Numbered from the stretch's first letter, positions 1 to 13,588 are shown. The stretch is DNA of 64,000 nt from Ralstonia pickettii (GCF_000607165.1 NZ_JFZG01000005.1:1-64000); one strand, 5' to 3'. Numbers and translations: made by a program. The notes: generated by a model from the sequence alone, not told the origin.

Positions 1-1
1 A

Positions 2-994
2 CGCTATGGCGATGATCAACGCGCGCCCCGTCGTGAGGGCGATCAACGTCCTCCGCGTCGTTTCGATGACGAACGCCCGCCGCGACGCTTTGACAACGAC
101 CAGCCGCCGCGCCGCTTCGAAGATCGTCCGACACGTCCGCAACGGCCAGAGCGTGAACGCGAGGAACGCGCTCCGCGCCATGCTGAAGAGCGCGCACCCC
201 GTCAGGCACCGCAAACCGAATCGAGTGGTTTGGTCCGCCTGTCCAAGCGCATGTCCGAACTGGGTCTGTGTTCGCGCCGCGAGGCCGATGAATGGATTCC
301 GCGCGGCTGGGTGCTGGTGGATGGTGAGCCCGTCACCGAGCTGGGTTCGCGCGTCAAGCCGGATGCGATCATCGAAATCCATCAGTCGGCGCGCTCCGAG
401 CAAGGCGAGCGCGTGACCGTGCTGATGCACAAGCCGGTCGGCTACGTTTCGGGCCAGGCAGAAGACGGCTATCAGCCTGCCGTTTCGCTATTCGTGCCGG
501 AAAACCAATGGGAAGGCGACCCCACGCGCAAGCGCTTCGCGCCTTGGCAACGCCGGGCGTTGGCGCCGGCCGGCCGACTGGATATCGACTCCACCGGCTT
601 GCTGGTGTTGACGCAGGACGGACGCGTGGCGCGCCACCTGATCGGCGAGGATTCGACGGTCGAGAAGGAATACCTGGTGCGCGTGGTGTGGGATTCGCCG
701 AACGGCCTGGTTGAGCGCGATATCTCCAAGGTCTTCCCGGAAGAGCTGATGGAGAAGCTGCGCTTTGGCCTGTCGCTCGACGGCGAAGAACTCAAGCCCG
801 CGAAGGTGAGCTGGCAGAACGAAGAGCAGTTGCGCTTCGTGCTGCGCGAAGGCAAGAAACGCCAGATCCGCCGCATGTGCGAACAGGTGGGACTGGAGGT
901 GGTAGGCCTCAAGCGCATCCGCATGGGCAGCATCGTGCTGGGCGACCTGCCGGTCGGCCAGTGGCGCTTCCTGGGGCCGTTCGAGAAGTTCTGA
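2..994 (+). CDS. 23S rRNA pseudouridine synthase, RsuA/RluF type, with Arg-rich N-terminal tail (5' partial)
   Basis: Isomerises a uridine of rRNA to pseudouridine. The reading frame is open to the window edge, so the true start lies upstream. The first ~75 residues are a low-complexity Arg/Pro/Asp/Glu tail with repeated PPRRF(D/E) units. A TTG at 230 could start a minimal 254-residue enzyme but would drop this tail. Next come an S4 RNA-binding domain (LSKRMSELGLCSRREAD) and the catalytic domain with the GRLD motif carrying the essential Asp (PAGRLDIDSTGLL), then KKRQIRRMCE near the C-terminus. That last motif matches RluF (NRQIRRMCE) better than RluB (NREVRRLWE), so I lean to an RluF-type target, but the exact uridine cannot be told. 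Disordered Arg-rich tails on this family are common in betaproteobacteria. It is a single gene ending at a strong terminator. Confidence 0.88.
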   Translation, partial: RYGDDQRAPRREGDQRPPRRFDDERPPRRFDNDQPPRRFEDRPTRPQRPEREREERAPRHAEERAPRQAPQTESSGLVRLSKRMSELGLCSRREADEWIPRGWVLVDGEPVTELGSRVKPDAIIEIHQSARSEQGERVTVLMHKPVGYVSGQAEDGYQPAVSLFVPENQWEGDPTRKRFAPWQRRALAPAGRLDIDSTGLLVLTQDGRVARHLIGEDSTVEKEYLVRVVWDSPNGLVERDISKVFPEELMEKLRFGLSLDGEELKPAKVSWQNEEQLRFVLREGKKRQIRRMCEQVGLEVVGLKRIRMGSIVLGDLPVGQWRFLGPFEKF

Positions 995-1013
995 GGCTGC
1001 CTCTGCCCCAAAG

Positions 1014-1052
1014 AAAAACCGGTCAACGCATTGCGCGCTGACCGGTTTTTTT
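1014..1052 (+). terminator. Rho-independent terminator after the pseudouridine synthase gene
   Basis: A 12-bp inverted repeat (AAAAACCGGTCA, 1014-1025, with TGACCGGTTTTT, 1039-1050) has a short GC-rich loop and a T run. It lies 20 bases after the stop codon. The A/T symmetry suggests it also works for the convergent lipoprotein gene ending at 1069. Confidence 0.9.
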
Positions 1053-1068
1053 ATGCCTGCCGTCCAGG

Positions 1069-2190
1069 TTACAGACGCGGAGCCTGGCAGGCGGCCCCGG
1101 TGGTGTTGGCCGATGCGGGCATGCCAAACACCGCTTGCGCGCCGCAGCGCGAGCCGAACATCTTCGCTTGGTCGTGGCCAACGCCAACCACTTCGTGCGC
1201 CTGGTGGTTGACGCGCCTGCGCCCCGCCATGTGGTGCTCGTAGCGCCAGTAGTTGCGTGCGCGATCCAGGCGCGTCGGGCCTTCGGCCTCGGCACCGCAG
1301 AGCTTGTCGAGCACGCGGTGGTTCGGATCGTTGTCGCTCGTGCCGGCCAGGTAGGTCACGTGGCGCTGCGCATATCGGTTGAACAACTGCCGGCCGGTCT
1401 TGCCAGCGGCATACGGGACCATGTCGACCATGCCGTACTTGTAGTGGTCATAGTCCGGACAAACGCTGGTGCTGTAGCGTGCAAAGCCCTTGCCGCGCGG
1501 ACGCTCCGGCGTGAAGTACAGATATGACGACGGATTGGCGACCACGTAGCGCAGATCGATGCCACGCTTGCGGATCGCTTCGTCCACGTTGTTGAGGACG
1601 GCGTAGCGTTGCACGATCTGGCCACCGCCCGAATGGCCTGCCACCGTTACGCGCTTGACGTTGGGCGCACGCGCCGGGTCCGTCACGTAGCCGATCAGGT
1701 CATCGAGTACCTGGAGCGAACTCAGGTCCGTGTACGGCGCGTTGGTGGCGTTGAAGCCGCCGATCCAGCCATCCACCGACCACACCGGCATGCCGTCGAA
1801 ACCCTTGCCCTCATCGGGCGTACCGGGAAAGTTCGGGGCAATCAAAAGGACTTCGTCGGGGTTGCGGCCGCTGGCCTGGAGCAGATCGGCGCCCGCGGTG
1901 TAGTAATCGTTGCCGTTGCGCTGCAGGCCGTGCTGCATGAATACGACTTCGCGGATGCCGCTCAGATCGCCATCGAGCGGATGGTTGGCGTAGACGGGGA
2001 AATCGTAGGCCACGGCATCCGCGCCCAGATGCACGCGTTGCCAGACCGGACCCTGAGGCTTCTGGGCAGCCGGTGCGGCCGCCGTGGTTTCGGGTGCCTG
2101 CGGCCCCGCGCACGCAGCCAACCCCAGCATCGCCGTCATGGCGACCCCAAGCGCCAGCCGGCGCCAGCCCCTCAAACCATCGCGCTTCAT
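1069..2190 (-). CDS. Alpha/beta-hydrolase-fold lipoprotein
   Basis: A 373-residue envelope protein of unknown substrate. I start at the ATG at 2190 because it is preceded by GGAGA and begins a lipoprotein signal peptide: positively charged MKRDGLRGWRR, a hydrophobic core, then lipobox LAAC with Cys27 as the lipidated residue. A Pro/Ala-rich linker follows. The hydrolase core has a VFMQHGLQ oxyanion-type strand and the nucleophile elbow AGHSGGG with Ser187. The fold and secretion are clear. The specific reaction (esterase, lipase or peptidase) is not visible. It lies 68 bases downstream of def and may be read from the same operon. Confidence 0.8.
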   Translation of the reverse strand: MKRDGLRGWRRLALGVAMTAMLGLAACAGPQAPETTAAAPAAQKPQGPVWQRVHLGADAVAYDFPVYANHPLDGDLSGIREVVFMQHGLQRNGNDYYTAGADLLQASGRNPDEVLLIAPNFPGTPDEGKGFDGMPVWSVDGWIGGFNATNAPYTDLSSLQVLDDLIGYVTDPARAPNVKRVTVAGHSGGGQIVQRYAVLNNVDEAIRKRGIDLRYVVANPSSYLYFTPERPRGKGFARYSTSVCPDYDHYKYGMVDMVPYAAGKTGRQLFNRYAQRHVTYLAGTSDNDPNHRVLDKLCGAEAEGPTRLDRARNYWRYEHHMAGRRRVNHQAHEVVGVGHDQAKMFGSRCGAQAVFGMPASANTTGAACQAPRL

Positions 2191-2258
2191 ATCGTCTCCG
2201 TGGTGGATGAAACATGCGTCCACCCGCCCCCGCAGGTGCGACGCTCCCGCAGTCTCGA

Positions 2259-6455
<4,197 letters not shown>

Positions 6456-9400
6456 TTATGCTGCCTCCGCCATGGTCAGTGCGGCATCCATATCCACTGC
6501 CACGATCCGGGACACACCTTGTTCCTGCATGGTCACACCGATGAGCTGTTGCGCCATTTCCATCGCAATCTTGTTGTGAGAAATAAAAACGAATTGGGTC
6601 TTGTCGGACATGCGCTTGACCATGTTGGCGTAGCGCTCGGTGTTGGCGTCGTCCAGCGGCGCGTCCACCTCGTCCAGCAAGCAGAACGGGGCCGGGTTCA
6701 ACTGGAACATCGCAAACACCAGCGCAATCGCGGTCAGCGCTTTCTCGCCGCCCGATAACAGGTGAATCGTCGAGTTCTTCTTGCCCGGCGGCTGCGCCAT
6801 CACCTGCACGCCCGCGTCGAGAATCTCTTCGCCGGTCATCATCAGCTTGGCCTGGCCGCCGCCGAACAGTGTCGGGAACAGTTCACCAAAGTGATAGTTG
6901 ACCTGGTCGAACGTACCTTGCAGCAACGCACGCGTTTCCTGATCAATCTTGCGGATGGCGTCTTCGAGCGTGGTGATGGCGTCGGTCAAATCGGCCGATT
7001 GGGCATCAAGGAAGCCCTTGCGCTCGCGCGCCGCAGCCAGCTCGTCGAGCGCGGCCATGTTGACCGGGCCGAGCGCGTTGATCGCGTTGTTGATGCGCGT
7101 GACTTCACCTTGCAGGTACGAAGGCTTCAGGTCGCCCGTCAGGCGTTCAGCCAGCACGGCTTCGTCCACGTTGGCAGCGGTGAGCTGCTCGGTGAACTGC
7201 TCTTGGTTCAGGCGCGCGGCCTGTTCCTTCAATTGCAGTTCGGTAATGCGATCGCGCAGCGGTTGCTGGGCGCGCTCGGCAGTCAGGCGTTGCTCGTCAT
7301 GTGTGCGTAGCTGCGCCGTCAGCGCATCCAGTTCCATGCGTGCCAGCCCGAGCTTTTCTTCCTTCTCGGCGCGGCGCTCCAGCGCTTCCTGCAAACCGGT
7401 GTGCGCAGTCTGCTCGTTGATGGTTTCCAACTCGGCGCGCGCGTTCTCCAGCGTCAGCACGATCTGCTGCGCCTGATCGCCCGCCACCTGGATGTTTCGC
7501 TTCAGTTCTGCAATGCGGTTCTGCAGATTGCGCTCGGCAAAGTGCGCTTCCTGTGCGCCGCGCTCCTGATCTCGCAACGCGTTGCGCGCATCGCTCAGGC
7601 GAACTTCGAGTGCTTCGAACGCCTGCTGGCTGTCTTCAAAGCGCGCCTGCATGTCGGCAAGCGCCGCATCGTGCTGCTCGAATGTCGCTTCGGATTCCGC
7701 ACGGATGGCACGCTGCTCTTCGATCTGCGCGCGGATCTCATCCAACTCGCTGTCGATCTGGCCACTGCGCGCGTTGTAGCGCTCCATCGCCTGCGACAGC
7801 TTGAGCACGTCCATCTGCAGCACGTGCACGCGGCGTGTGGCCTGCTCGGCGCGGGCGCGCACCTGCGTGAGGTTTTGGCTCGCTTGGCTGTAGGCCGCTT
7901 CGGCGCGCACGGCAGCGCTCTTGGCTTCGTCGGCCAGCAGCATCTGCGCACGCACCTGCTTGTGCAGGTTCTCGATTTCCTGGGCGCGAGCCAGCATGCC
8001 GGCCTGTTCGGAATCGGGCGCGTACAGCTGCACCGATGACCGGCCAATCAAGTGCCCTGCCTTGATGACAAACGTGCCGCCTTCCGGCAGCGTCTGGCGC
8101 GCAGCGAGCGCAGCCTGCATGTCGTCGGCGATATAGACGTCGGCCAGCCAGTCTTGCAGCACGGCGCGAATGCCCGGCTCCGTCACCTGGACCAGCGACA
8201 TCAGCGGACGCAACCCCGCCGGCGCCTCCACCGGAAGCGCTGCCGGCGGCGGCGCATAGAAAGCCAGCTTGGCCGGCGGCGCGTCAGCTGCAAACGCCTT
8301 GATCCAGTCCAGATTGGAGACTTCGAGCGCGCCCAGCTTCTCGCGCAGCACGGCTTCAAGTGCCGGCTCCCAACCCTGCTCGATCTGCAGCTTCTTCCAG
8401 AAGCGCGGCAGCTCGCTCAGTTCATGTTTGGCCAGCCATGGCTGAACCTTGCCGTCGGTCTGCACGCTCTCCTGCAACTGCTTGAGTGCCGCAAGGCGGG
8501 CTTCCAGGCTGGCAATGGTGGCGGCTTCCGATTGCACGCGGTCTTGCGCAGCACGGCGTGCCTCGTCGAGCTGCGGCACCTGCGTCTCGGCGTCTTCCAG
8601 CGCGGCTTGCGCTTCGGCCAGCACCTCTTCCTGTTCAGCCAGTTCGGCACGCAGCGTTTCGAGCTGCACGTCGTCCGGCTTGTCGAGGCCGGATGACTCC
8701 TGCGTCAGACGTTCGCGGCGCTGGTCAAGCTGCAGCAAGGCCTGGTCGGCATTGCGCTGGTGCGCGGCTTCGAGTTTGAGCGCCTGTTCCGATTGCAGGA
8801 TCGCAGCGCGCTGATCGTTCAGCGCGGTCTGCGCATCGCGCCATTGCGCTTCCATGCCAGGGAGTTCGTCGGCTTTGCGTGCAACGTCCTCGGCGGCCTG
8901 CGCGGCGCGCTCCTCGGCCATGGCCAACTCTTCCTCGGCCGCGGCAAGGTCTTCCTGCGCCTGCTCGCCCTGTGTATGCCACTGCTCTTGCTGCGCGGTC
9001 AGCGTGGCGATCTGCTGCTGGATGCGGTTGCGCGACTCCACCACGTAGCGGATCTCGGCTTCCAGGCGACTGACCTCGGAGTTGGCTTCGTACAGCGCAC
9101 CCTGCGCGGCGTGCATCGCGTCCGACGACGCGTAATGCGCAACGCGCATCGTTTCGAGTTCGGCCTCGATATGGCGCAACTGTGCGGTCTGCGCTTCAAG
9201 GTCGATCTGCGCCTGTTCGATGGCGCGCTGATGGCGTTCCTGCTCGCCCTGCGCTTCACGCTTGCGCAGCAGCCACAGCAGGTGCTGCTTCTCTTCGCCG
9301 TCGGCCTGCAGCGTCTGGAAGCGCTGCGCGACTTCGGCCTGACCTTCGAGCTTTTCGAGGTTGGAGCCGAGTTCGCGCAGGATGTCTTCCACGCGCGTGA

Positions 9401-9971
9401 GGTTTTCGCGGGTATCGGAGAGGCGGTTTTCGGTTTCGCGGCGGCGTTCCTTGTACTTCGACACGCCCGCAGCTTCTTCCAAGAAGATGCGCATGTCATC
9501 GGGCTTGGCCTCGATGATGCGCGAGATCATCCCCTGCCCGATGATGGCGTAGGCGCGCGGCCCAAGGCCCGTGCCGAGGAAGATGTCCTGGATGTCGCGG
9601 CGGCGCACCGCCTGGTTGTTGATGAAGTACGACGAGGTGCCATCGCGGCTCAGAACGCGCTTGACCGCCACCTCGGCGTATTGGCTCCACTGGCCGGCGG
9701 CGCGGCCTTCCGCGTTGTCGAAGACGAGTTCGACGCTGGCCCGGCCAGCCGGCTTGCGCTGGGTCGAACCGTTGAAGATGACGTCCTGCATCGATTCGCC
9801 ACGGAGTTCCGCAGCGCGTGACTCACCGAGCACCCAGCGCACGGCGTCGATGATATTGGATTTACCGCAACCGTTCGGGCCAACGATGCCGACAAGCTGG
9901 CCCGGAACATGAAAATTGGTTGGATCGACGAAAGACTTGAAGCCTGCGAGCTTGATCGAAGAGAGGCGCAC
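6456..9971 (-). CDS. smc: Chromosome segregation protein SMC
   Basis: ATPase of the Smc-ScpAB condensin that organises and segregates the chromosome. The 1171 residues show the full family plan. The N-terminal head has Walker A GPNGCGKSN (31-39). A long coiled coil, rich in Glu/Ala/Gln/Arg, is broken by a globular hinge at roughly 480-650, followed by the returning coiled coil. The C-terminal head has signature LLSGGEKALTA and Walker B FCLLDEVDAPLDD. It is the first gene of the smc-zipA-ligA-def operon. The 250 bases upstream (9972-10221) contain no gene and presumably its promoter. A TATGAT box at 10099-10104 on the minus strand is a possible -10 without a good -35. Confidence 0.97.
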   Translation of the reverse strand: MRLSSIKLAGFKSFVDPTNFHVPGQLVGIVGPNGCGKSNIIDAVRWVLGESRAAELRGESMQDVIFNGSTQRKPAGRASVELVFDNAEGRAAGQWSQYAEVAVKRVLSRDGTSSYFINNQAVRRRDIQDIFLGTGLGPRAYAIIGQGMISRIIEAKPDDMRIFLEEAAGVSKYKERRRETENRLSDTRENLTRVEDILRELGSNLEKLEGQAEVAQRFQTLQADGEEKQHLLWLLRKREAQGEQERHQRAIEQAQIDLEAQTAQLRHIEAELETMRVAHYASSDAMHAAQGALYEANSEVSRLEAEIRYVVESRNRIQQQIATLTAQQEQWHTQGEQAQEDLAAAEEELAMAEERAAQAAEDVARKADELPGMEAQWRDAQTALNDQRAAILQSEQALKLEAAHQRNADQALLQLDQRRERLTQESSGLDKPDDVQLETLRAELAEQEEVLAEAQAALEDAETQVPQLDEARRAAQDRVQSEAATIASLEARLAALKQLQESVQTDGKVQPWLAKHELSELPRFWKKLQIEQGWEPALEAVLREKLGALEVSNLDWIKAFAADAPPAKLAFYAPPPAALPVEAPAGLRPLMSLVQVTEPGIRAVLQDWLADVYIADDMQAALAARQTLPEGGTFVIKAGHLIGRSSVQLYAPDSEQAGMLARAQEIENLHKQVRAQMLLADEAKSAAVRAEAAYSQASQNLTQVRARAEQATRRVHVLQMDVLKLSQAMERYNARSGQIDSELDEIRAQIEEQRAIRAESEATFEQHDAALADMQARFEDSQQAFEALEVRLSDARNALRDQERGAQEAHFAERNLQNRIAELKRNIQVAGDQAQQIVLTLENARAELETINEQTAHTGLQEALERRAEKEEKLGLARMELDALTAQLRTHDEQRLTAERAQQPLRDRITELQLKEQAARLNQEQFTEQLTAANVDEAVLAERLTGDLKPSYLQGEVTRINNAINALGPVNMAALDELAAARERKGFLDAQSADLTDAITTLEDAIRKIDQETRALLQGTFDQVNYHFGELFPTLFGGGQAKLMMTGEEILDAGVQVMAQPPGKKNSTIHLLSGGEKALTAIALVFAMFQLNPAPFCLLDEVDAPLDDANTERYANMVKRMSDKTQFVFISHNKIAMEMAQQLIGVTMQEQGVSRIVAVDMDAALTMAEAA

Positions 9972-10221
9972 GTTGTGTTCGTCTCGAAGGGATCAGAAAA
10001 GGGGATAAAGCGGGCGCCCAAGGAACGCGCCTTTGTCATCACATCTGCGCCGTGGAGCGCGAAGTGACAAGGCACGCCCCAGGGGCGCGGATGGCGCCAT
10101 CATACCATTCGCACCCGGTGCTCCCGCCAATCAAATCGCTACAAAAATGGACGAAATTTGCCGCGCAAGAGAGCAAATTGCTGCAAATTTGTAAGCAGTT
10201 TCGCCTTCGTGACAAATAGCG

Positions 10222-11268
10222 TCAGTCCGGGCGGCGCGTGCGCGAACGTTCCGGCGTGGTGAGCCATTCGAGCAGCGCATTGTGCAGCGCATCAGGATCC
10301 TGGATTTGGGGCGCATGGCCCGCATCGGGGAATTCCACCAGCGTGGCGCGCGGAATGGCCTTCGCCGCCGCCCGCCCAAGCTCCGGGTAATGACCAAGCT
10401 GCGCACGCGCCTCCGGCGGGGCTGCGTCCTTGCCGATGGCCGTGGTGTCTTTCTGGCCGATGAGCAGCAGCGTCCACGGGCGCAACTGGCCAAACTCATA
10501 GACGACGGGCTGTGTGTAGATCATGTCGTACAGCAGCGCGGAATTCCACGCCACCAGATCGCGCCCCGGGCCGCGGTACATCCCGGCCAACATCTGCACC
10601 CACGGTTCATATTGCGCGCGCCATTGCCCGGCGTAGTACGTCGACTGCTCATAGGCGCGTATGCGCTCGGCGGTGGTCTGCTTCTCGCGCGCGAACCACT
10701 GGTCGACGGTCATGGACGGCACGCCTTTGGCCTTCCAGTCTTCCAAGCCGATCGGGTTGATCATCACGAGCCGGGACACCGCGTTCGGATACATCAGCGC
10801 GTAGCGCGTCGCCAGCATGCCGCCTGTCGAATGGCCAATCATGATGGCCTGCTCGATCCCAAGCGAGGCCAGCAACGCATGCGTATTGCTGGCCAGTTGC
10901 TGGAACGTGTACTGATACGAACGCGGCTTGCTCGATTTGCAGAAACCGATCTGATCCGGTGCGATCACGCGGTAACCGGCACCCGTCAGCGCGGCGATCG
11001 TGCCTTCCCAGGTGGCGGCGCAGAAGTTCTTGCCGTGCAGCAGCACGGCCACCTGACCGTTCGGCTGCTTGGGCGCGACGTCCAGGTACGCCATCTCCAG
11101 CGCGTTACCCTGCGACTCGAACTTGAAGAGTTTGACCGGGGCCGGGTAATCGAAGCCTTCCAGCCGGGGGCCATACACGGGGCCAGCCTCTGCGGAAGCA
11201 GCGTGCACGGCCGTCGCGGCCATTAACAGCGCAACCGTCAGCGCCGTGGAAATCGAGCGAAGCAACAT
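10222..11268 (-). CDS. Secreted alpha/beta hydrolase
   Basis: A 348-residue hydrolase predicted to be exported. The ATG at 11268 is chosen because GAGGAG lies just upstream and it opens a cleavable signal peptide (MLLRSISTALTVALLMAATAVHA, cleavage near residue 23). Catalytic features of the fold: HGKNF near the oxyanion hole, nucleophile elbow GHSTGG (Ser147), acidic residue in LLIGQKDTT, and catalytic His in DAGHAPQ. It resembles the broad epoxide hydrolase/haloalkane dehalogenase/esterase group; the substrate is not apparent. It lies 37 bases after the EamA gene on the same strand, so the two may be co-transcribed. Confidence 0.82.
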   Translation of the reverse strand: MLLRSISTALTVALLMAATAVHAASAEAGPVYGPRLEGFDYPAPVKLFKFESQGNALEMAYLDVAPKQPNGQVAVLLHGKNFCAATWEGTIAALTGAGYRVIAPDQIGFCKSSKPRSYQYTFQQLASNTHALLASLGIEQAIMIGHSTGGMLATRYALMYPNAVSRLVMINPIGLEDWKAKGVPSMTVDQWFAREKQTTAERIRAYEQSTYYAGQWRAQYEPWVQMLAGMYRGPGRDLVAWNSALLYDMIYTQPVVYEFGQLRPWTLLLIGQKDTTAIGKDAAPPEARAQLGHYPELGRAAAKAIPRATLVEFPDAGHAPQIQDPDALHNALLEWLTTPERSRTRRPD

Positions 11269-11305
11269 CCGCAACTCCTCGGTTGATTTGCGAAACACCG
11301 GCAGC

Positions 11306-12235
11306 CTACTTGCGCCGCGACAGCCCCGACAATGCGCCCGCCAGAATGATGCACGCTCCGCCCGCCATTTCCTGGGGGGATAGGCGTTCCGCCGTCAGCA
11401 GCGCCGACGACACGGCCGCCACCACGATTTCAAACAGCATCAGCAGCGCCGCGCGATTGGCCGGCAAGCGTTGCAGGCCGCGCTGCACCATCGCATTGCC
11501 GCCCACCAGCACGCAGGCCATGCCCACCAGCAGCAGCCACGTATTGCCCTGCGAAAAAGCAGCCGGCACCGCGTGCACGCCATCGAGCAGCAGCGCAGCC
11601 GGAAAACCCACCAGCGCGCAGCCCGTGAAGACGACCACGGTGCGCATTTCCGGGCGCATGGTCGGGTGACGTTGCCCCGCCAAGCGCGACAGCACGTTGT
11701 TGCACGCAAAAGCGAGCCCTGCAATCAACCCTGCCCATTCCGCCGCTGAACCCGGCCACGGCGTGCCGGCCTCGCCCGACCACAGCATCATCATCGCGCC
11801 CGCCAGCGCCAGCGTAAGCAGCACACCGCCGCGCCAGCCCAGCCGCTCGTGCAGCCACAGGCGCGCCAGCAGCGCCGTCCACACGGGCGTCAGATAGAAC
11901 AAAAGCAGCACCCGCATCACCGTGCCGTGCACCGTGCCCCAGACGAAACCCGCGTTGGTGATACCCGCCGCGATCCCGAGCGCCGGGATCAGCCACGACC
12001 ACTGGAACGTTGAAAAGTGACGACGCAGCACAACGGCGGCCAGCACGGCCGCAGCCGCGCCCGTCATCGAAGAAGCCAGCATGCTGCCAAGACCCCAGCC
12101 GGCCAGCAGGCGGTACGGATACCAGGAAATGCCCCAGACCGAGGCGCCCAGGAGGATGAAGAGTGCCGCCGCCCATTGCGGTTCGTGGTGGCTGGCGCTA
12201 TCCGCTGAGGGCGCCGAAGAAGCAATCGTTGTCAT
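11306..12235 (-). CDS. EamA/DMT-family transporter (drug/metabolite exporter)
   Basis: Inner-membrane permease of the drug/metabolite transporter superfamily: 309 residues with about ten hydrophobic segments in two EamA repeats (roughly 25-150 and 165-300). The second repeat ends in the usual FEIVVAAVSSALLTAERL motif. Start chosen at ATG 12235 (MTTIASSAPSAD). A longer in-frame extension upstream is non-hydrophobic and reads through a hairpin. Substrate is unknown; exporters of this family move amino acids, purines or toxic metabolites. It is divergent from dapC. A terminator-like hairpin sits only ten bases before its start codon. Confidence 0.85.
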   Translation of the reverse strand: MTTIASSAPSADSASHHEPQWAAALFILLGASVWGISWYPYRLLAGWGLGSMLASSMTGAAAAVLAAVVLRRHFSTFQWSWLIPALGIAAGITNAGFVWGTVHGTVMRVLLLFYLTPVWTALLARLWLHERLGWRGGVLLTLALAGAMMMLWSGEAGTPWPGSAAEWAGLIAGLAFACNNVLSRLAGQRHPTMRPEMRTVVVFTGCALVGFPAALLLDGVHAVPAAFSQGNTWLLLVGMACVLVGGNAMVQRGLQRLPANRAALLMLFEIVVAAVSSALLTAERLSPQEMAGGACIILAGALSGLSRRK

Positions 12236-12244
12236 GTGACCAAT

Positions 12245-12268
12245 AAAAAAAACGGCGGGAATCCGCCG
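12245..12268 (-). terminator. Terminator-like hairpin immediately upstream of the EamA gene
   Basis: On the minus strand, CGGCGG (12268-12263) and CCGCCG (12258-12253) form a six-bp stem with a four-base loop, followed by eight T residues (12252-12245). The structure ends ten bases before the EamA ATG. It could stop transcripts entering from the right or act as an attenuator in the EamA leader. Confidence 0.55.
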
Positions 12269-12319
12269 CTTCCTGCAATGTCCGAGGTGACTGGCCACGC
12301 GGCAAGCACACGTTGGCCG

Positions 12320-12325
12320 TATAAT
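12320..12325 (+). promoter_or_regulatory. Putative -10 box for dapC
   Basis: A perfect TATAAT hexamer lies 64 bases before the dapC GTG start. No convincing -35 is present at 16-18 bp spacing, so activity may depend on an activator or weak -35 contacts. Confidence 0.45.
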
Positions 12326-12388
12326 TTCGGGCTTCCCGGCAAGCGCCAAGCTTGCCCGCTGACCAGCCCAACACCGCCGCCCCACACC

Positions 12389-13588
12389 GTGAATCCGCGC
12401 CTGTCTGCCCTGCAGCCGTATCCGTTCGAGAAACTGAAAGCGCTCGTCAAGGACGTGACGCCCAGCGCCGCCCATACGCCGATCAGCTTCGGCATCGGCG
12501 AGCCCAAGCATCCGACGCCGGCCCTGGTGAAAGACGCGCTGACGGCGGCACTCGGTGGGCTGGCGAATTATCCCACGACGCTCGGCTCCGATGCACTGCG
12601 ACAGTGCATCGCCGCATGGCTGGAACGCCGCTACGGCTTGCCCAAGGTCGATCCGGCCACCGAGGTCATCCCGGTCAATGGCTCGCGCGAGGCGCTGTTC
12701 TCGTTCGCGCAGACCGTCATTGACGGCAGCAAGCCGGGCGCGCGCGTGCTGTGCCCGAACCCGTTCTACCAGATCTACGAAGGCTCGGCGCTGCTGGCCG
12801 GCGCCACGCCGCTGTTCGCGAACAGCGACCCGGCACGCAACTACGCGCCCGATTTCGCGGCGATCACGCCGGAAGAATGGCGCAACGTTCAGCTCGTGTT
12901 CGTCTGCAGCCCGGGCAACCCGACCGGCGCCGTGCTCACGCTGGAAGACTGGAAACAGCTCTTCGCGCTATCCGACGAATATGGCTTCGTCATCGCCTCG
13001 GACGAGTGCTATTCCGAAATCTATTTCGACGAGGCCAACCCGCCGCTGGGCGCGCTGCAGGCCGCGCATCAGCTAGGCCGTAGCTTTGACCGCCTGGTGA
13101 TGTTCTCCAGCCTGTCCAAGCGCTCCAACGTGCCGGGCATGCGCTCCGGTTTCGTGGCCGGCGACGCCAAGCTGCTCAAGGCCTACCTGCTGTATCGCAC
13201 GTATCACGGCAGCGCGATGAGCCCGTCGGTGCAATCCGCTAGCATCGCTGCGTGGAACGACGAGGCCCACGTGCGCGACAACCGCGCGCAGTACGTCAAG
13301 AAGTTCCAGCAGGTCACGCCGATGCTGGCCGAGGTGCTGGACGTGGCGCTGCCAGATGCGGCCTTTTACCTGTGGGCCAACGTCAAACGCACAGGTCTGT
13401 CGGACACTGAATTCGCACGCCAACTGCTGGCGGCCAAGAACGTCGCCGTGTTGCCGGGCAGCTACCTCGCCCGCGAGGCGCACGGTACGAATCCGGGCCA
13501 GGACTACGTGCGCATCGCGCTGGTGGCCGGCGTGGACGAATGCCTGGAAGGCGCGCGCCGGATCGTCGAGTTCTGCCAGCAGCGCTGA
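12389..13588 (+). CDS. dapC: Succinyldiaminopimelate transaminase
   Basis: PLP-dependent class I aminotransferase that makes N-succinyl-LL-2,6-diaminopimelate from the 6-oxo precursor, in lysine and peptidoglycan-precursor synthesis. I start at GTG 12389, giving the typical N-terminus MNPRLSALQPYPFEKL and 399 residues. Further upstream the frame is open but encodes no conserved sequence and overlaps the promoter. Visible motifs: NPTGAVLT (cofactor phosphate/pyridine contacts), ASDECYSEIYFDE (Asp to pyridine N), SLSKRSNVPGMRSGF with the Schiff-base Lys, and the substrate-carboxylate Arg near the C-terminus. dapD follows 42 bases later, so the two form an operon. Confidence 0.94.
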   Translation: MNPRLSALQPYPFEKLKALVKDVTPSAAHTPISFGIGEPKHPTPALVKDALTAALGGLANYPTTLGSDALRQCIAAWLERRYGLPKVDPATEVIPVNGSREALFSFAQTVIDGSKPGARVLCPNPFYQIYEGSALLAGATPLFANSDPARNYAPDFAAITPEEWRNVQLVFVCSPGNPTGAVLTLEDWKQLFALSDEYGFVIASDECYSEIYFDEANPPLGALQAAHQLGRSFDRLVMFSSLSKRSNVPGMRSGFVAGDAKLLKAYLLYRTYHGSAMSPSVQSASIAAWNDEAHVRDNRAQYVKKFQQVTPMLAEVLDVALPDAAFYLWANVKRTGLSDTEFARQLLAAKNVAVLPGSYLAREAHGTNPGQDYVRIALVAGVDECLEGARRIVEFCQQR

